A DNA stretch of 64,000 bases from Deltaproteobacteria bacterium HGW-Deltaproteobacteria-15 (GCA_002840535.1 PHBH01000025.1:17592-81591); one strand, 5' to 3'; positions 25,367 to 34,573 are shown, counted from the first letter of the stretch. Notes: a model not told the origin generated them from the sequence alone. Program-made: numbers and translations.

Positions 25367-26866
25367 TTGAGAAATCAAGACGAGCAATATGGAAACTGCG
25401 GACCTGGTGCAATGCGAAAGCCGTGTTCAATGGCTGCTGCTCCTTCCGCCTTCCGCCTTCCGAATTCCGAATTCCATGAGGATCGTCCCCGCGAGGAATG
25501 CGGGATCTTCGGGGTCTTTGGCAATGAGGATGCCGCGAAGCTCACCTATTTCGGCCTCTATGCTCTCCAGCACAGGGGGCAGGAGAGCGCCGGCATTGTG
25601 GTCTCCGACGGCAAGAGTGTGATGGAGCACAAGGCTATGGGGCTTGTGCCGGAAGTTTTCAATGAGACGATTCTCAAAGGTTTGAAAGGAAACATGGCGC
25701 TCGGACATGTCCGGTATTCCACCACCGGATCGAGCCTGCTGGTGAATGCCCAGCCTCTCCGGGTTCAACACTCCGGAAAGAGCCTGGCCGTCGCGCACAA
25801 CGGAAATCTCGTAAATGCCCGCAGCATCAGGACCCAACTTGAAGAAGAGGGGTCGATCTTTCAGACCACCATGGACAGCGAAGTCGTTCTCCATGTCATT
25901 ACAAAGGCCATTCGGAAGGGTCTGGAGCATGCCATGCTTGAGACCATAGCCCGCGTCAAGGGGGCCTACTCCATGGTCGTGATGACCGAAGATTCGCTGA
26001 TTGCCATCCGCGACATACATGGATTCCGCCCACTCTGCCTGGGCCGTCTGAATCAGGGCTATGTCATCGCCTCTGAAACCTGTGCGCTCGATCTCGTGGA
26101 AGCGGAATACGTGAGGGACGTGGAGCCTGGAGAAGTTCTGATCATCAATCGGCATGGGCTGCAGTCCATCCGGTCCGAGGAGAAGAGCAACCGGAAGGCT
26201 CAGTGCGTCTTCGAGCTCATCTACTTTGCCAGGCCGGACAGCGACGTCTTCGGTGAGAATGTATACCTCTTCCGCAAGCGACAGGGCCGGATTCTGGCGG
26301 AGCACTTCCCCGTGGATGTGGATTTCGTCATGCCTTTTCCAGACTCGGGAAACTACGCGGCAATCGGGTATTCGCACGCCTCAGGCATCCCTCTGGAGAT
26401 GGGGGTGATCCGAAATCACTACGTGGGCCGTACCTTCATACAGCCTTCCCAGAGCATGAGGGATTTCGGGGTAAAGGTGAAGCTCAATCCCGTAAAACAG
26501 GTTTTGAAGGACAAAAGGGTGCTGGTAATCGAAGACTCCATTATCCGGGGTACGACTGCCCGCACGAGGATCAAGAGTCTGCGAAAGATAGGCGCCCGTG
26601 AGATCCACATGCTTGTCAGTTGTCCTCCTCACCGCTTCCCATGCCATTATGGAATCGACTTCTCAACGCGGGGAGAGCTTATTGCCAGCCATAAGAGCGT
26701 GGAGGAGATCAGGGAGTTCATCGGCCTGGACAGTCTCGCCTATCTCGGGATCGAACAACTCGTGAAAGCTTCTCATATCCCAAGGGAGGAGCTCTGCCTT
26801 GCCTGCTTTGACGGGCATTATCCCGTCCCGGTCGACGAAAGCTTCTCCAAGGGTTGTTTTGAATAG
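25367..26866 (+). CDS. purF: Amidophosphoribosyltransferase, [4Fe-4S] type
   Basis: 499 residues; first step of purine synthesis, PRPP plus glutamine to phosphoribosylamine. Class-II glutaminase with Cys in EECGIFGVFGNED, HVRYSTTG and AHNGNLVNA; PRPP loop VLVIEDSIIRGTTA. Cys in QCVFELIYFARPD, FPCHYGID and CLACF match the ligands of the Bacillus-type cluster. The Cys must become N-terminal, so the preceding residues are a propeptide. Start is uncertain: TTG 25367 has GAGGGG 8 bases upstream; ATG 25412 and 25430 are alternatives. In every case part of the propeptide (PSAFRLPNSEF) is encoded by a heptamer array. Confidence 0.93.
   Translation: MRNQDEQYGNCGPGAMRKPCSMAAAPSAFRLPNSEFHEDRPREECGIFGVFGNEDAAKLTYFGLYALQHRGQESAGIVVSDGKSVMEHKAMGLVPEVFNETILKGLKGNMALGHVRYSTTGSSLLVNAQPLRVQHSGKSLAVAHNGNLVNARSIRTQLEEEGSIFQTTMDSEVVLHVITKAIRKGLEHAMLETIARVKGAYSMVVMTEDSLIAIRDIHGFRPLCLGRLNQGYVIASETCALDLVEAEYVRDVEPGEVLIINRHGLQSIRSEEKSNRKAQCVFELIYFARPDSDVFGENVYLFRKRQGRILAEHFPVDVDFVMPFPDSGNYAAIGYSHASGIPLEMGVIRNHYVGRTFIQPSQSMRDFGVKVKLNPVKQVLKDKRVLVIEDSIIRGTTARTRIKSLRKIGAREIHMLVSCPPHRFPCHYGIDFSTRGELIASHKSVEEIREFIGLDSLAYLGIEQLVKASHIPREELCLACFDGHYPVPVDESFSKGCFE
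25444..25478. repeat. 7-bp tandem array (TTCCGCC/TTCCGAA)x5 inside the purF leader
   Basis: TTCCGCC twice, TTCCGAA twice, TTCCATG. It is the inverted partner of 25192-25247 and is translated as part of the PurF propeptide. Confidence 0.85.
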
Positions 26867-26913
26867 TTCCATCCCGATTCTCCGCTGCACTGCTTCACTT
26901 GCTTGTGTGCATT

Positions 26914-26960
26914 GATGGGTTTCCCCCGGCTTAGAACCTGCCGGGGTCTACCCATCCTAC
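26914..26960. repeat. Half copy of the GTAGGATGGGT element
   Basis: GATGGGTTTCCCCCGGC ... GCCGGGGTCTACCCATCCTAC, the reverse complement of the left half of the element at 12627-12739. A stable hairpin after purF that could also aid termination. Confidence 0.75.
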
Positions 26961-26964
26961 TCAC

Positions 26965-27062
26965 TGTCATCTGTCCTCTGTCTTCTGACTTCTGACTTCT
27001 CGTACGAATAAGCCTTCAGAGACGAACGTCGAACATCGAACGTCCAACGTCCAACATCGAAT
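26965..27062. repeat. Two adjacent 7-bp tandem arrays between convergent genes
   Basis: Array one (26965-26999): TGTCATC, TGTCCTC, TGTCTTC, TGACTTC, TGACTTC. Array two (27021-27062): GACGAAC, GTCGAAC, ATCGAAC, GTCCAAC, GTCCAAC, ATCGAAT. Both are reverse-complement families of arrays near 20.5-20.7 kb, so the carA-carB-purF block is bracketed by matching inverted arrays. Confidence 0.85.
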
Positions 27063-27111
27063 GAAAAGAAAAAGAAGAAGTGTAAGTGTCTGCGGGGGGA
27101 GGCTGGTCTGT

Positions 27112-27132
27112 CTGCTTACTGCTTACTGCTTG
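27112..27132. repeat. 7-bp tandem array (CTGCTTA type) overlapping a stop codon
   Basis: CTGCTTA, CTGCTTA, CTGCTTG. The stop codon of the minus-strand gene ending at 27123 lies inside it. Same unit family as at 42221-42382 and 51585-51626. Confidence 0.8.
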
Positions 27133-28313
27133 CTGAATTCTCTTTTCTCGTGAAGATCGTAGAGGATGCCGGTGGTATGGTAAATGGAGAGACCCAGGAC
27201 GTGTATAAGGTTCCTGAATGCGGGGGGGAGTTGATTGTATTCCTTGTACAGGGCTTCCACATCGAGCGCCCTGGTTCGCAGATCCTTTGTCCCGGTCACA
27301 TAAGCGAAGCGGGGTTCGTGGCCCATATCCACGAATGGAATGGATCCGAAGACCGATTCCCTTCCCATCGACAGCAAGGGCAGCCGGCCGGTCCGGTTTT
27401 TTCCGACCACCATCGCCTCTCCATCAAGGATCACGGATAGCTCCTCGCTTGTCGATCCTTCTTCAAGAAGTCTGGTTGCGAACCTGGAGTCGTCAGGCAG
27501 GCGGTCATGAGATGTGAAGACCTCCGCCGCCCTGTCTGTAATTTTCGACAATCTGCGGTCCAACTCAAGGAGAACCATTTGAAAATCGACGGTGAGGGAG
27601 GTGAAGATCCTGCTCAACCGTTCCGTATCGAGCAATCCCAGCCGGACGTCTTCCAGGGCGCGGACATGCGCCGTTCTGGTCTGGTCATGAAAAAGCAGGG
27701 ACCTGAACGACCCGATGAAGCAGCCCGCCTGCAAGGTGGCGACCGTGAACGTTCCGAAGGATGTCTCTCTGTTCACGCTCACCGCACCCTCCAGGATTAC
27801 CCAGATCCACTTGCCGTGCGCCCCTTGCCTGAGGATCTTTTCGCCTTTCCGGAATTCCTCCTCTTCAATCACGAAAGAAAAATCGATCGGCGGCCCCTGG
27901 ATCGTCCCGAACGACCCTTCTTGCACGCAGTTTTCCACGTTTTCTCCCGTGTCATGAAAAAACGGACGGGGTCCGAGTTTCCTTATATCCCCATTATCCA
28001 GCAGACGCAGGGCATCCAGGACAATCTGCATGCCGGACTTTTTGATCAGCCGGGCCGTATGTACTTCTCCTTCTTCGAATTCGAATCTCCCTTCCGCCCA
28101 GCCAAAAAGGGGGTTTATGGCTTCCAGGCCGCTCAGATCTCCGCACGTGGCATGTATCGGATTGCCTTCTACAAAATGAATAAAGCCTGGGTAGGGATAG
28201 TAGGGGGTGGTGATACGAAGGATCCCGGTGCTGCTGTTTCCACCTAGAATCTGGAATATATCGGCAAGGCAGGTGAAGCCCAGGTTTCCTTCCAAAGTCG
28301 GCTTTTCCGCCAT
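27123..28313 (-). CDS. DUF4388 (PATAN-like) protein with two cyclic-nucleotide-binding-like domains
   Basis: 396 residues. N-terminal DUF4388 region (about 1-110: FTCLADIFQILGGNSSTGIL, FVEGNPIHATCGDLSG, EGRFEFEEGE), then a CNB-fold domain (about 160-265: KGEKILRQGAHGKWIWVILEG) and a second, weaker one (LPDDSRFATRLLEEGSTSEEL). No enzymatic output domain, so a cytoplasmic adaptor or regulator is likely. Start ATG 28313. It lies 10 bases after the MglA-like GTPase gene and probably shares its transcript. DUF4388 proteins often accompany MglA/Ras-like GTPases in Desulfobacterota and Myxococcota. The C-terminal SKQ-stop comes from a heptamer array. Confidence 0.8.
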   Translation of the reverse strand: MAEKPTLEGNLGFTCLADIFQILGGNSSTGILRITTPYYPYPGFIHFVEGNPIHATCGDLSGLEAINPLFGWAEGRFEFEEGEVHTARLIKKSGMQIVLDALRLLDNGDIRKLGPRPFFHDTGENVENCVQEGSFGTIQGPPIDFSFVIEEEEFRKGEKILRQGAHGKWIWVILEGAVSVNRETSFGTFTVATLQAGCFIGSFRSLLFHDQTRTAHVRALEDVRLGLLDTERLSRIFTSLTVDFQMVLLELDRRLSKITDRAAEVFTSHDRLPDDSRFATRLLEEGSTSEELSVILDGEAMVVGKNRTGRLPLLSMGRESVFGSIPFVDMGHEPRFAYVTGTKDLRTRALDVEALYKEYNQLPPAFRNLIHVLGLSIYHTTGILYDLHEKREFSKQ

Positions 28314-28323
28314 GGTTCTGTTC

Positions 28324-28938
28324 CTACTGAGACCACTTGAGCTCTTGTTCAAGGTGTCGAAGAGTCAGCGTCAGGATCTTTTTAAGGGTATCGGCGACAC
28401 CCTTGCCTTTAAGGGCGCTGGCCTGGAATGTCGGCACTTTCAGCTTACTGTTCAGATCCTTCTCCATAAGCTCCAGGGGCATGATCGGAATGGACTGTTC
28501 TGCCAGATCTCTCTTGTTGAACTGCAGAACCAGGGGGATTTTGAAAATGCTCATGTTCTGTCCCTTAAGATTCTGCTGGAGGTCCTGGAGGGAGACGGCA
28601 TTCGCCTTTCTCCTCACTTCCAGGGAATCGGCCACAAACACGACGCCATCCACATTCTTGAGCACCAGTTTTCTGGTAGAACTGTACTTCGCTTGCCCGG
28701 GCACCGTGTAGAGCTGAACCTTGACATCGCAGCCCTTGATCTTTCCCAGACCGATAGGCAGGAAATCGAAATAGAGCGTGCGGTCGCCCTTGGTATCGAT
28801 GGAGATCATTTCACCGGTGGTGAATTTCTTGCCCGCCCTGTAAATGTACTGAAGATTGGTCGTCTTTCCTCCCCGGCCCGGGCCATAGTAGACGATCTTG
28901 CATTCGATCACCCTGTCTTTTGCATTGAAAACGGCCAT
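28324..28938 (-). CDS. mglA: MglA-like small Ras-family GTPase
   Basis: 204 residues. P-loop YYGPGRGGKTTNL, switch region KGDRTLYFDFLPIGLG, VYTVPGQ-like QLYTVPGQAKY (G3), and NKRD (G4) in LVLQFNKRDL. In Myxococcus MglA sets cell polarity and drives gliding and twitching motility; related proteins in other bacteria control polarity or surface functions. No MglB-type activator gene lies next to it here; its neighbours are a PilZ protein upstream and a DUF4388/CNB protein downstream on the same strand, which suggests a signalling module of GTPase plus nucleotide-sensing adaptors. Confidence 0.9.
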   Translation of the reverse strand: MAVFNAKDRVIECKIVYYGPGRGGKTTNLQYIYRAGKKFTTGEMISIDTKGDRTLYFDFLPIGLGKIKGCDVKVQLYTVPGQAKYSSTRKLVLKNVDGVVFVADSLEVRRKANAVSLQDLQQNLKGQNMSIFKIPLVLQFNKRDLAEQSIPIMPLELMEKDLNSKLKVPTFQASALKGKGVADTLKKILTLTLRHLEQELKWSQ

Positions 28939-29039
28939 ACTTCAAGTTCCGTTCCCCGGTATTCCCGGATTAGTATTCACTTCTCAATTATCGTTGCGGC
29001 ACATCAACCGGATCGCAGTGAAGGAACAGCGGCAAAACC

Positions 29040-29396
29040 TTATTCGGGGCTATGGAGTTCTCCGCCATAGATGGTGATGAACTGTCTCAAGAAGCGGATC
29101 TTCTTTTCTTCGATGCCAAGGAACTGAATGCCCGTCTCGTAGTTACCGTTCGGTCTCTTCTTCGAAAAGATGACCCTTCCCTGAATATCCATCAGTTCAT
29201 CTTCAAGGGCAACCGTCATGGAAACCGAATACGAAGTATCCACTGCGTCGCGGGTTTCCAACAGTATGCCCCCCTCGCTCACATTCAAAGTCCTGCCCAT
29301 TCCTTCGCCAACGACGCGGTTCTTGTCGTCATGGCAAACGTACGATACGAGGTTATGAGATCCGGTTCTGGGATATTGCCTTTTTTCCCCTTCCAT
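29040..29396 (-). CDS. PilZ-domain protein
   Basis: 118 residues, a single PilZ domain with the c-di-GMP-binding elements in recognisable form: the basic start ([12 protein letters not shown]; canonical RxxxR) and the later [12 protein letters not shown], matching the [DN]xSxxG motif. Probably a cytoplasmic c-di-GMP effector. It is the first gene of the minus-strand group with the MglA-like GTPase, 101 bases apart. Its start lies 284 bases from the divergent sigma-54 activator. Confidence 0.85.
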   Translation of the reverse strand: MEGEKRQYPRTGSHNLVSYVCHDDKNRVVGEGMGRTLNVSEGGILLETRDAVDTSYSVSMTVALEDELMDIQGRVIFSKKRPNGNYETGIQFLGIEEKKIRFLRQFITIYGGELHSPE

Positions 29397-29680
29397 TTAG
29401 ACTTCCCCTTCCGATGAACGCTTTTTTGGGATTATCCTCATTGCCGGACACAGACAATCGCCTGAACTATAGATCATTGCGAGAATTGAATCAACATCTT
29501 ATCATTTCTCATTCGACATTGAGCACTTACCACTTGACGGGGATTCCATACACCCCTCACAGGGAACTCGTACGATGCAAGAGGCTTCGTGGGAGAAATG
29601 ACTGGTGCTTAATATTGTTGCGGTATCGTCTACATTTTTGTAATTTTGGAATCGGTGAGAGACAGGAAGGAGCAGAATCG

Positions 29681-31222
29681 ATGGCAACAAAGCGAAGCGG
29701 AAACGAGCCCGACAGGATCTCATGCCTTTACGAGATTACGAAAGCGATCCATAGCACATTTGACCTGAGAAAAGCTCTTTATGAGGTGCTCGATCTCCTG
29801 TCGGGCCATATGGAGATGAACAGGGGGTCCATCACCCTCCTGGATTCTGAAACAAAGGAGATCCGCATCACGGTAGCCCACGGCATCTCCCCTGCTGCGA
29901 AAACCCGAGGGAAGTACAAGCTTGGGGAAGGGATCACCGGCAGGGTTATCGAATCGGGCCGTCCCATGGCAGTCCCCCATCTGGACGAAGAACCCCTCTT
30001 TCTGGACAGGACAGGGGCGCGAAGTCAGATCGACAAGTCCAAAATCTCCTTCTTCTGTGTCCCGATCAAGGAGGGGCAAAAGGTGATCGGCGCGCTGAGT
30101 GTGGACCGGCTCTTCAAGGCGCCTGCAACGATGGATGACGATCTCCGTTTTCTTACCATTATCAGCAGCCTCATCGCACAGAAGGTCCTTCTGCTTCACC
30201 AGATAGAAAAAGAGAGGGAGCTGCTCAACGCGGAGAATCTGAGGCTCAGACAGGAATTGGGCAAGAAATACAGCTTCAGCAATATCGTTGGGAACAGCAG
30301 AAAAATGCAGGAGGTCTTCTATCTTATCACTCAGGTGGCCAAGAGCAATGCGACCGTCCTTCTGCTGGGGGAGAGCGGAACCGGCAAGGAACTGGTCGCC
30401 AATGCCATACACTACAACAGCCTTCGCGCGGGAAAACCCCTCGTCAAGGTCAATTGCGCCGCCATTCCCGCTAATCTCGTGGAGGCAGAGCTCTTCGGCT
30501 ATGAAAAAGGGGCTTTCACCGGGGCGAATCGGCAAAAGGAAGGCAGATTTGAACTCGCCAACGGCGGCACCATCTTCCTGGATGAAATCGGCTCTCTTGC
30601 GCTGGAGAGCCAGGGGAAGCTGCTGAGGGTGTTGCAGGAGAGGGAACTGGAAAGGCTGGGCGGGACAAGAACAATCAAGGTCAACGTACGCTTGGTCGCT
30701 GCTACGAACAAAAATCTGGCAAATGCAGTCGAGACAGGAACCTTCAGAGAAGATCTCTTTTACCGCCTCAATGTCTATCCCATCTTCATGCCTCCCCTGA
30801 GGGACCGCGAAGCGGATATTCTGCTGCTGTCGGACTATTTTCTGGTGAAGTACGCGAGAGAATACGGAAAGGACATCAAGCGGATTTCAACGCCTGCCAT
30901 CGACGCCCTGGTTCAGTATCACTGGCCGGGGAACGTCCGGGAACTCGAGAACTGTATAGAGAGGGCCGTGCTTCTTTGTGACGACCAGGTGGTCCACGGC
31001 TATCATCTGCCTCCCACACTCCAGACAGCGGAACAGACGGGCACGCAGCAGTCGCAATCCCTGGAAGAGGCCATGGAAAGATATGAGAAGGAACTGCTGA
31101 TCGATGCACTGAAGACCAGCCGGGGGAACATCAGGCAGGCTTCCAAGTCGCTTCACACCACAGAGCGGATCTTCGGATATAAGGTCAAGAAGTACGACAT
31201 CAATCCAAGGCAATATCGTTGA
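29681..31222 (+). CDS. NifA-type sigma-54-dependent activator (GAF-AAA+-HTH)
   Basis: 513 residues. N-terminal GAF domain (about 20-175), AAA+ core with Walker A GESGTGKE, the sigma-54 contact [15 protein letters not shown] Walker B ([10 protein letters not shown]), and the R-finger region, then a short C-terminal Fis-like HTH ([20 protein letters not shown]). Overall order is that of NifA. Start ATG 29681 has AAGGAG 8 bases upstream; an in-frame extension upstream is not protein-like. The amtB promoter at 46760-46774 is an obvious kind of target, but regulation of that gene by this protein is inference. No nif genes are in the window. Confidence 0.9.
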   Translation: MATKRSGNEPDRISCLYEITKAIHSTFDLRKALYEVLDLLSGHMEMNRGSITLLDSETKEIRITVAHGISPAAKTRGKYKLGEGITGRVIESGRPMAVPHLDEEPLFLDRTGARSQIDKSKISFFCVPIKEGQKVIGALSVDRLFKAPATMDDDLRFLTIISSLIAQKVLLLHQIEKERELLNAENLRLRQELGKKYSFSNIVGNSRKMQEVFYLITQVAKSNATVLLLGESGTGKELVANAIHYNSLRAGKPLVKVNCAAIPANLVEAELFGYEKGAFTGANRQKEGRFELANGGTIFLDEIGSLALESQGKLLRVLQERELERLGGTRTIKVNVRLVAATNKNLANAVETGTFREDLFYRLNVYPIFMPPLRDREADILLLSDYFLVKYAREYGKDIKRISTPAIDALVQYHWPGNVRELENCIERAVLLCDDQVVHGYHLPPTLQTAEQTGTQQSQSLEEAMERYEKELLIDALKTSRGNIRQASKSLHTTERIFGYKVKKYDINPRQYR

Positions 31223-31339
31223 AGCCGGGTTTAACCAGGAAGGACACGAAGAACACGAAGAGCTATCCGCCAGGAGCATGATGTTGCTTGTACTCGAAAC
31301 CCTCCCGCCTATGTCACTCAAGCCGCTTCAACCCTTAAG

Positions 31340-31368
31340 TTGACTCCGGTCGTGAGGTCCTCTATAAA
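31340..31368 (+). promoter_or_regulatory. Sigma-70 type promoter for the PurF-like gene
   Basis: TTGACT (31340-31345) and TATAAA (31363-31368) with a 17-base spacer, 84 bases before the start codon at 31453. Upstream, near 31236-31258, are short ACACGAAG-type repeats of the dispersed octamer kind. Confidence 0.6.
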
Positions 31369-31452
31369 GGCTTTCAATACAGGACAATTCAATAGAGAGA
31401 TATTTTCTGTGCCGCGGGCGCAGCAGCCAAATTCAAGGGGAGAGATACGGCA

Positions 31453-32931
31453 ATGGATGGAATCGTAGGGGTGTACGGGGCCAAAGACAAGAACCTGGTC
31501 AGCAAGGCATATTTGGCGACTGGTGCATGTCAGCACAGGGGCAAGGCGAGCACCGGGCTGGCGGTAGGCACAAGAAAAGGAATATATATTCATAAAGGAC
31601 TAGGCAGGATTGCCGAGGTGATCGAGCAGAATCTGATCAAGGTCTTTCAGGATCTCGAGCCTGTGGCGGCCATCGGCAACATCGGCTATACCAAAAGAAA
31701 AACCGCCGAAAAGGTGAATGTCGAGCCGATAGAAATCCACGCCAGGAAGCCATCCAAATACAAGGTTGTTCTGACCATGGATGGATACCTCCTGAAGGAG
31801 GAGGATTTGAGGGCGGAGCTGGAGCCCGATTATGTGCTGGATACCGATAACAAAACCGAAATCCTGGGGGCTCTGCTTCACAAGTATATCATGGAGGAGG
31901 GAATCACCTTCGATGCTGGGCGAAAGCTCGTGGACAAGCTGCATGGGAGGGCCACCTTTGCCCTGGTCGCCCTGATCTATGATGGAAAAGAGACCCACCT
32001 CCTTTGCCTCAACGACGACCTGGCGTTCGAACCCTTCTGCTTCGCAACGATCGACGGCGTCTTCGTTGCAAGTTCAGAGTCATGCTCCCACAGGAGACTG
32101 AACGGGAATACCCAGAAGGAGTACGAAGGCGCGGAGATGACCGTCTGCTCGTCAAAGGGGTGCGAAACGAGGAGGTTGAAGAACGGCGGCGGCTTGCCGG
32201 ATGTCTTCCAGGGCGTTTATTTCGGCAGCGTGGGCTCGATCTTCAAAGGGAAGGAGATCTTTCAACTGAGAAGGGAACTCGGCCTCGCTCTGGTGGACTA
32301 CTACAAGAGCTCGAAAGCCGACATTGTGATCCCCAACCCGGAGTCAGGATGGGGTGTCACCGTCGGGGTTGCGGAGGGGTTGAAAAAGCAGCTTTTTCCC
32401 GCGCTGATCAAGCTCCCCCAGGCCGTGAGGACCTTTCAGGAAGGCGTGCGAAAGACGCGTCATCAGGAGGTAGGTCTCAAGTTCGGCGGGGGCGACTCGC
32501 TCCTTCGGGGCAGGAATGTGGCCATGGGGGACGACAGCATCGTGAGGGGGAGTGTGAGCGAAGGCGGGTCTGTCTGGGTGGTGTATAACGCAGGCGCGAC
32601 CTACATAGAAATGTGGGTTTCCTACGGTCCGATGTTCTTCCCGTCTTTTAAGGAATGGCACCGGGGCAGGGAGTGTTTGAACGAACTGGCTGTGCAGAGG
32701 GCTTTCAAGGGCGGAAACCCCTATGACAAGTCCCAGGAGGAGGTCAATCGCGCCGTTGCCAAGCTCATCGGGGTCGATGAAGTGAAATACAATGACAGGC
32801 CCGGCATCGAGCGGGTGACCGGGAGCGGTTCATTCCAGGCCCTGGACGCGAGCTATCCTATCGATGAGAAATATTGGCCCGACTGGCTGAGGGCCGAAGT
32901 GGAGAAGTTCAGCCGGTATCGGAGTCGTTGA
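31453..32931 (+). CDS. PurF paralogue with inactive glutaminase site
   Basis: 492 residues, colinear with PurF. The glutaminase-fold part has lost every expected catalytic residue: the Cys nucleophile is Asp2 (MDGIVGVYG versus CGIFGVFG), the HVRYST arginine motif reads GNIGYTKR, and HNGNL reads TMDGYL. The iron-sulfur ligands of PurF are also missing. The phosphoribosyltransferase part keeps a PRPP loop, MGDDSIVRGS, and the IPNPESGWG region. It might use PRPP with free ammonia or another nucleophile, or be regulatory. RBS GGGGAGAGA precedes ATG 31453; no alternative start restores a Cys. Followed by an unrecognised small protein and a PLP enzyme. Confidence 0.85.
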   Translation: MDGIVGVYGAKDKNLVSKAYLATGACQHRGKASTGLAVGTRKGIYIHKGLGRIAEVIEQNLIKVFQDLEPVAAIGNIGYTKRKTAEKVNVEPIEIHARKPSKYKVVLTMDGYLLKEEDLRAELEPDYVLDTDNKTEILGALLHKYIMEEGITFDAGRKLVDKLHGRATFALVALIYDGKETHLLCLNDDLAFEPFCFATIDGVFVASSESCSHRRLNGNTQKEYEGAEMTVCSSKGCETRRLKNGGGLPDVFQGVYFGSVGSIFKGKEIFQLRRELGLALVDYYKSSKADIVIPNPESGWGVTVGVAEGLKKQLFPALIKLPQAVRTFQEGVRKTRHQEVGLKFGGGDSLLRGRNVAMGDDSIVRGSVSEGGSVWVVYNAGATYIEMWVSYGPMFFPSFKEWHRGRECLNELAVQRAFKGGNPYDKSQEEVNRAVAKLIGVDEVKYNDRPGIERVTGSGSFQALDASYPIDEKYWPDWLRAEVEKFSRYRSR

Positions 32932-33047
32932 AGCAAACCGCCAGGTGTCAGCTTCAGCGTGTTTCTCCAGCCGGCAACGAAAGCAGACAAGGATTTCCAT
33001 TTTTCTGATGAGCACCGGAAGGTGCATTCGACCGAGAGGAGGAAGAG

Positions 33048-33482
33048 ATGATGGCCGACTATATCACAGTGGAAGAGGTGAAGAGGGTCTGCAAGGATCT
33101 CAAGATCAGAGACTGGACAAAGCTGAAGAAGGCCGAAGTTCTCCCCAGGGAGGGAAAGGCCATCCTCGCGAAGGTGAATACCTCGGGAATGAAGATTCGC
33201 CTTTCGGATTTTTGCACCGGCCTCGAGGTGGAACTGGAGCACGGGTTGCGTTTTGAGGATGCCAATGTGACCAACAATCATCCTATAGTGACAGGAAAGA
33301 TCGTGATCGCCCATTTGAAGGAGTCCCTGGACTACTACCAGCGTTTGGAGGTGGCGGAACTTGAAGGGGATTTGTTCAAGGCGGTCTCTGCCGGCGACAT
33401 GAAAAAGGCGAAAGGGTACTACAAGCGGCTGGCAAAGGCCAGAATGGCCCTTGGAAAGGTCGAATCCGATCAATTGAAGTAG
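33048..33482 (+). CDS. Uncharacterised 144-residue soluble protein
   Basis: Not recognised. It is preceded by a strong ribosome-binding site (GAGGAGGAAGAG), has coding-like composition and sits in line with its neighbours, so it is probably real. Features: lysine-rich, no signal peptide or membrane segment; N-terminal helix-like ITVEEVKRVCKDLKIRDWTKL, a beta-rich middle (GKAILAKVNTSGMKIRLSDF), then two charged helices with KKAKGYYKRLAKARMALGK. Only 7 bases separate it from the dehydratase gene, so the two are very likely co-translated. A shared pathway with the upstream PurF-like protein is possible. Confidence 0.7.
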   Translation: MMADYITVEEVKRVCKDLKIRDWTKLKKAEVLPREGKAILAKVNTSGMKIRLSDFCTGLEVELEHGLRFEDANVTNNHPIVTGKIVIAHLKESLDYYQRLEVAELEGDLFKAVSAGDMKKAKGYYKRLAKARMALGKVESDQLK

Positions 33483-33489
33483 CAAGACC

Positions 33490-34443
33490 ATGAAAACAGC
33501 GCCGGTGTTCGAAGATATCCTCAAGGCCCGTGAAAGGGTGAGCAGCCGCATCTACAAAACCCCTGTCCTCACGTGCCGCGCCGTCGATGACCTTTGCGGC
33601 GCAAACCTCTTCTTCAAGTGCGAAAATTTCCAGAAGGCGGGCGCCTTCAAGATACGAGGGGCGTGCAACGCCGTCTTTTCCCTGACGGACGAAGATGCGG
33701 CGAAAGGCGTTGCCACGCACTCTTCGGGCAACCATGCTGCGGCCCTTGCCCTGGCCGCTTCGTGGAGATCCATTCAAAGCCATGTGGTCATGCCCGAGAA
33801 TGCCCCGGAGGTCAAAGTAAAAGCCGTTGCCGGATACGGCGCCCGGATCACCTTCTGCAAGCCCACACTCGAGGCGCGTGAACAGGGTTTGAAAGAAGTG
33901 ATCGAAGCCACCGGGGCAACATTTATTCATCCTTACAACGATTATCGGGTCGTATGCGGCCAGGGGACGGCCGGACTGGAGTTCTGTGAAGAGATCTCAG
34001 GGCTGGATGCGGTTGTTGCGCCGGTCGGCGGCGGCGGGCTGTTGAGCGGGACCGCGATTGCCGTGTCTTCCGCGTCTCCATCCACCCTGGTCTTCGGCGC
34101 GGAGCCAAAAGGGGCCGACGATGCTTTCCGGTCCTTTCATGCCGGAAGAATTATCCCTGTCCATGACCCCAACACGATTGCCGACGGCCTCAGAACCTCT
34201 CTCGGGGATCTCACTTTTCCTATCATCAGCAGACTGGTGAAGGAGATATTCACGGTTTCCGAAAGAGGCATTATCGATGCCATGCGGACGATCTGGGAGA
34301 GAATGAAGATCATCGTCGAGCCGTCCTCGGCTGTGCCCCTGGCTGCGGTTCTTGAGCATAGATCCGGGATCTCCGGCAAACGGATCGGCATCATTCTCTC
34401 CGGAGGGAACGTGGATCTGGAAAAGCTCCCCTGGTGCAAGTAG
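33490..34443 (+). CDS. PLP-dependent threonine/serine dehydratase (or serine racemase) family enzyme
   Basis: 317 residues, fold-type II PLP enzyme without the C-terminal ACT domain of biosynthetic IlvA. PLP lysine Lys54 in KAGAFKIRGA, substrate loop SSGNHAAA, phosphate-binding loop GGGGLLSG. Short catabolic-type dehydratases and serine racemases share this layout; the sequence alone does not separate them. Product would be 2-oxobutyrate or pyruvate plus ammonia, which would suit the nitrogen-rich context. Located 7 bases after the 144-residue protein. Confidence 0.88.
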   Translation: MKTAPVFEDILKARERVSSRIYKTPVLTCRAVDDLCGANLFFKCENFQKAGAFKIRGACNAVFSLTDEDAAKGVATHSSGNHAAALALAASWRSIQSHVVMPENAPEVKVKAVAGYGARITFCKPTLEAREQGLKEVIEATGATFIHPYNDYRVVCGQGTAGLEFCEEISGLDAVVAPVGGGGLLSGTAIAVSSASPSTLVFGAEPKGADDAFRSFHAGRIIPVHDPNTIADGLRTSLGDLTFPIISRLVKEIFTVSERGIIDAMRTIWERMKIIVEPSSAVPLAAVLEHRSGISGKRIGIILSGGNVDLEKLPWCK

Positions 34444-34573
34444 GTTTTCCGGTCTCTTTGGTTTTTAGGGTTTGTCCGGTTCTTGCTTTGAGGTGCCGGG
34501 AGCGTGGTGGAACTCCGGGATTGGATATGATGCGGGCAGGTTCCCGCATTGAAGGAAAAGAAAGGGATCCGTC

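Noticed and set aside
29414..29680. 89-codon upstream extension of the NifA-type activator
   Set aside because: No protein-like features, and ATG 29681 has a well-spaced AAGGAG.
31453..31500. Wrong start or sequencing error hiding the Cys of the PurF paralogue
   Set aside because: The first residues align directly with the PurF N-terminus (DGIVGVYG to CGIFGVFG), and the other glutaminase residues are also changed, so the loss is consistent.
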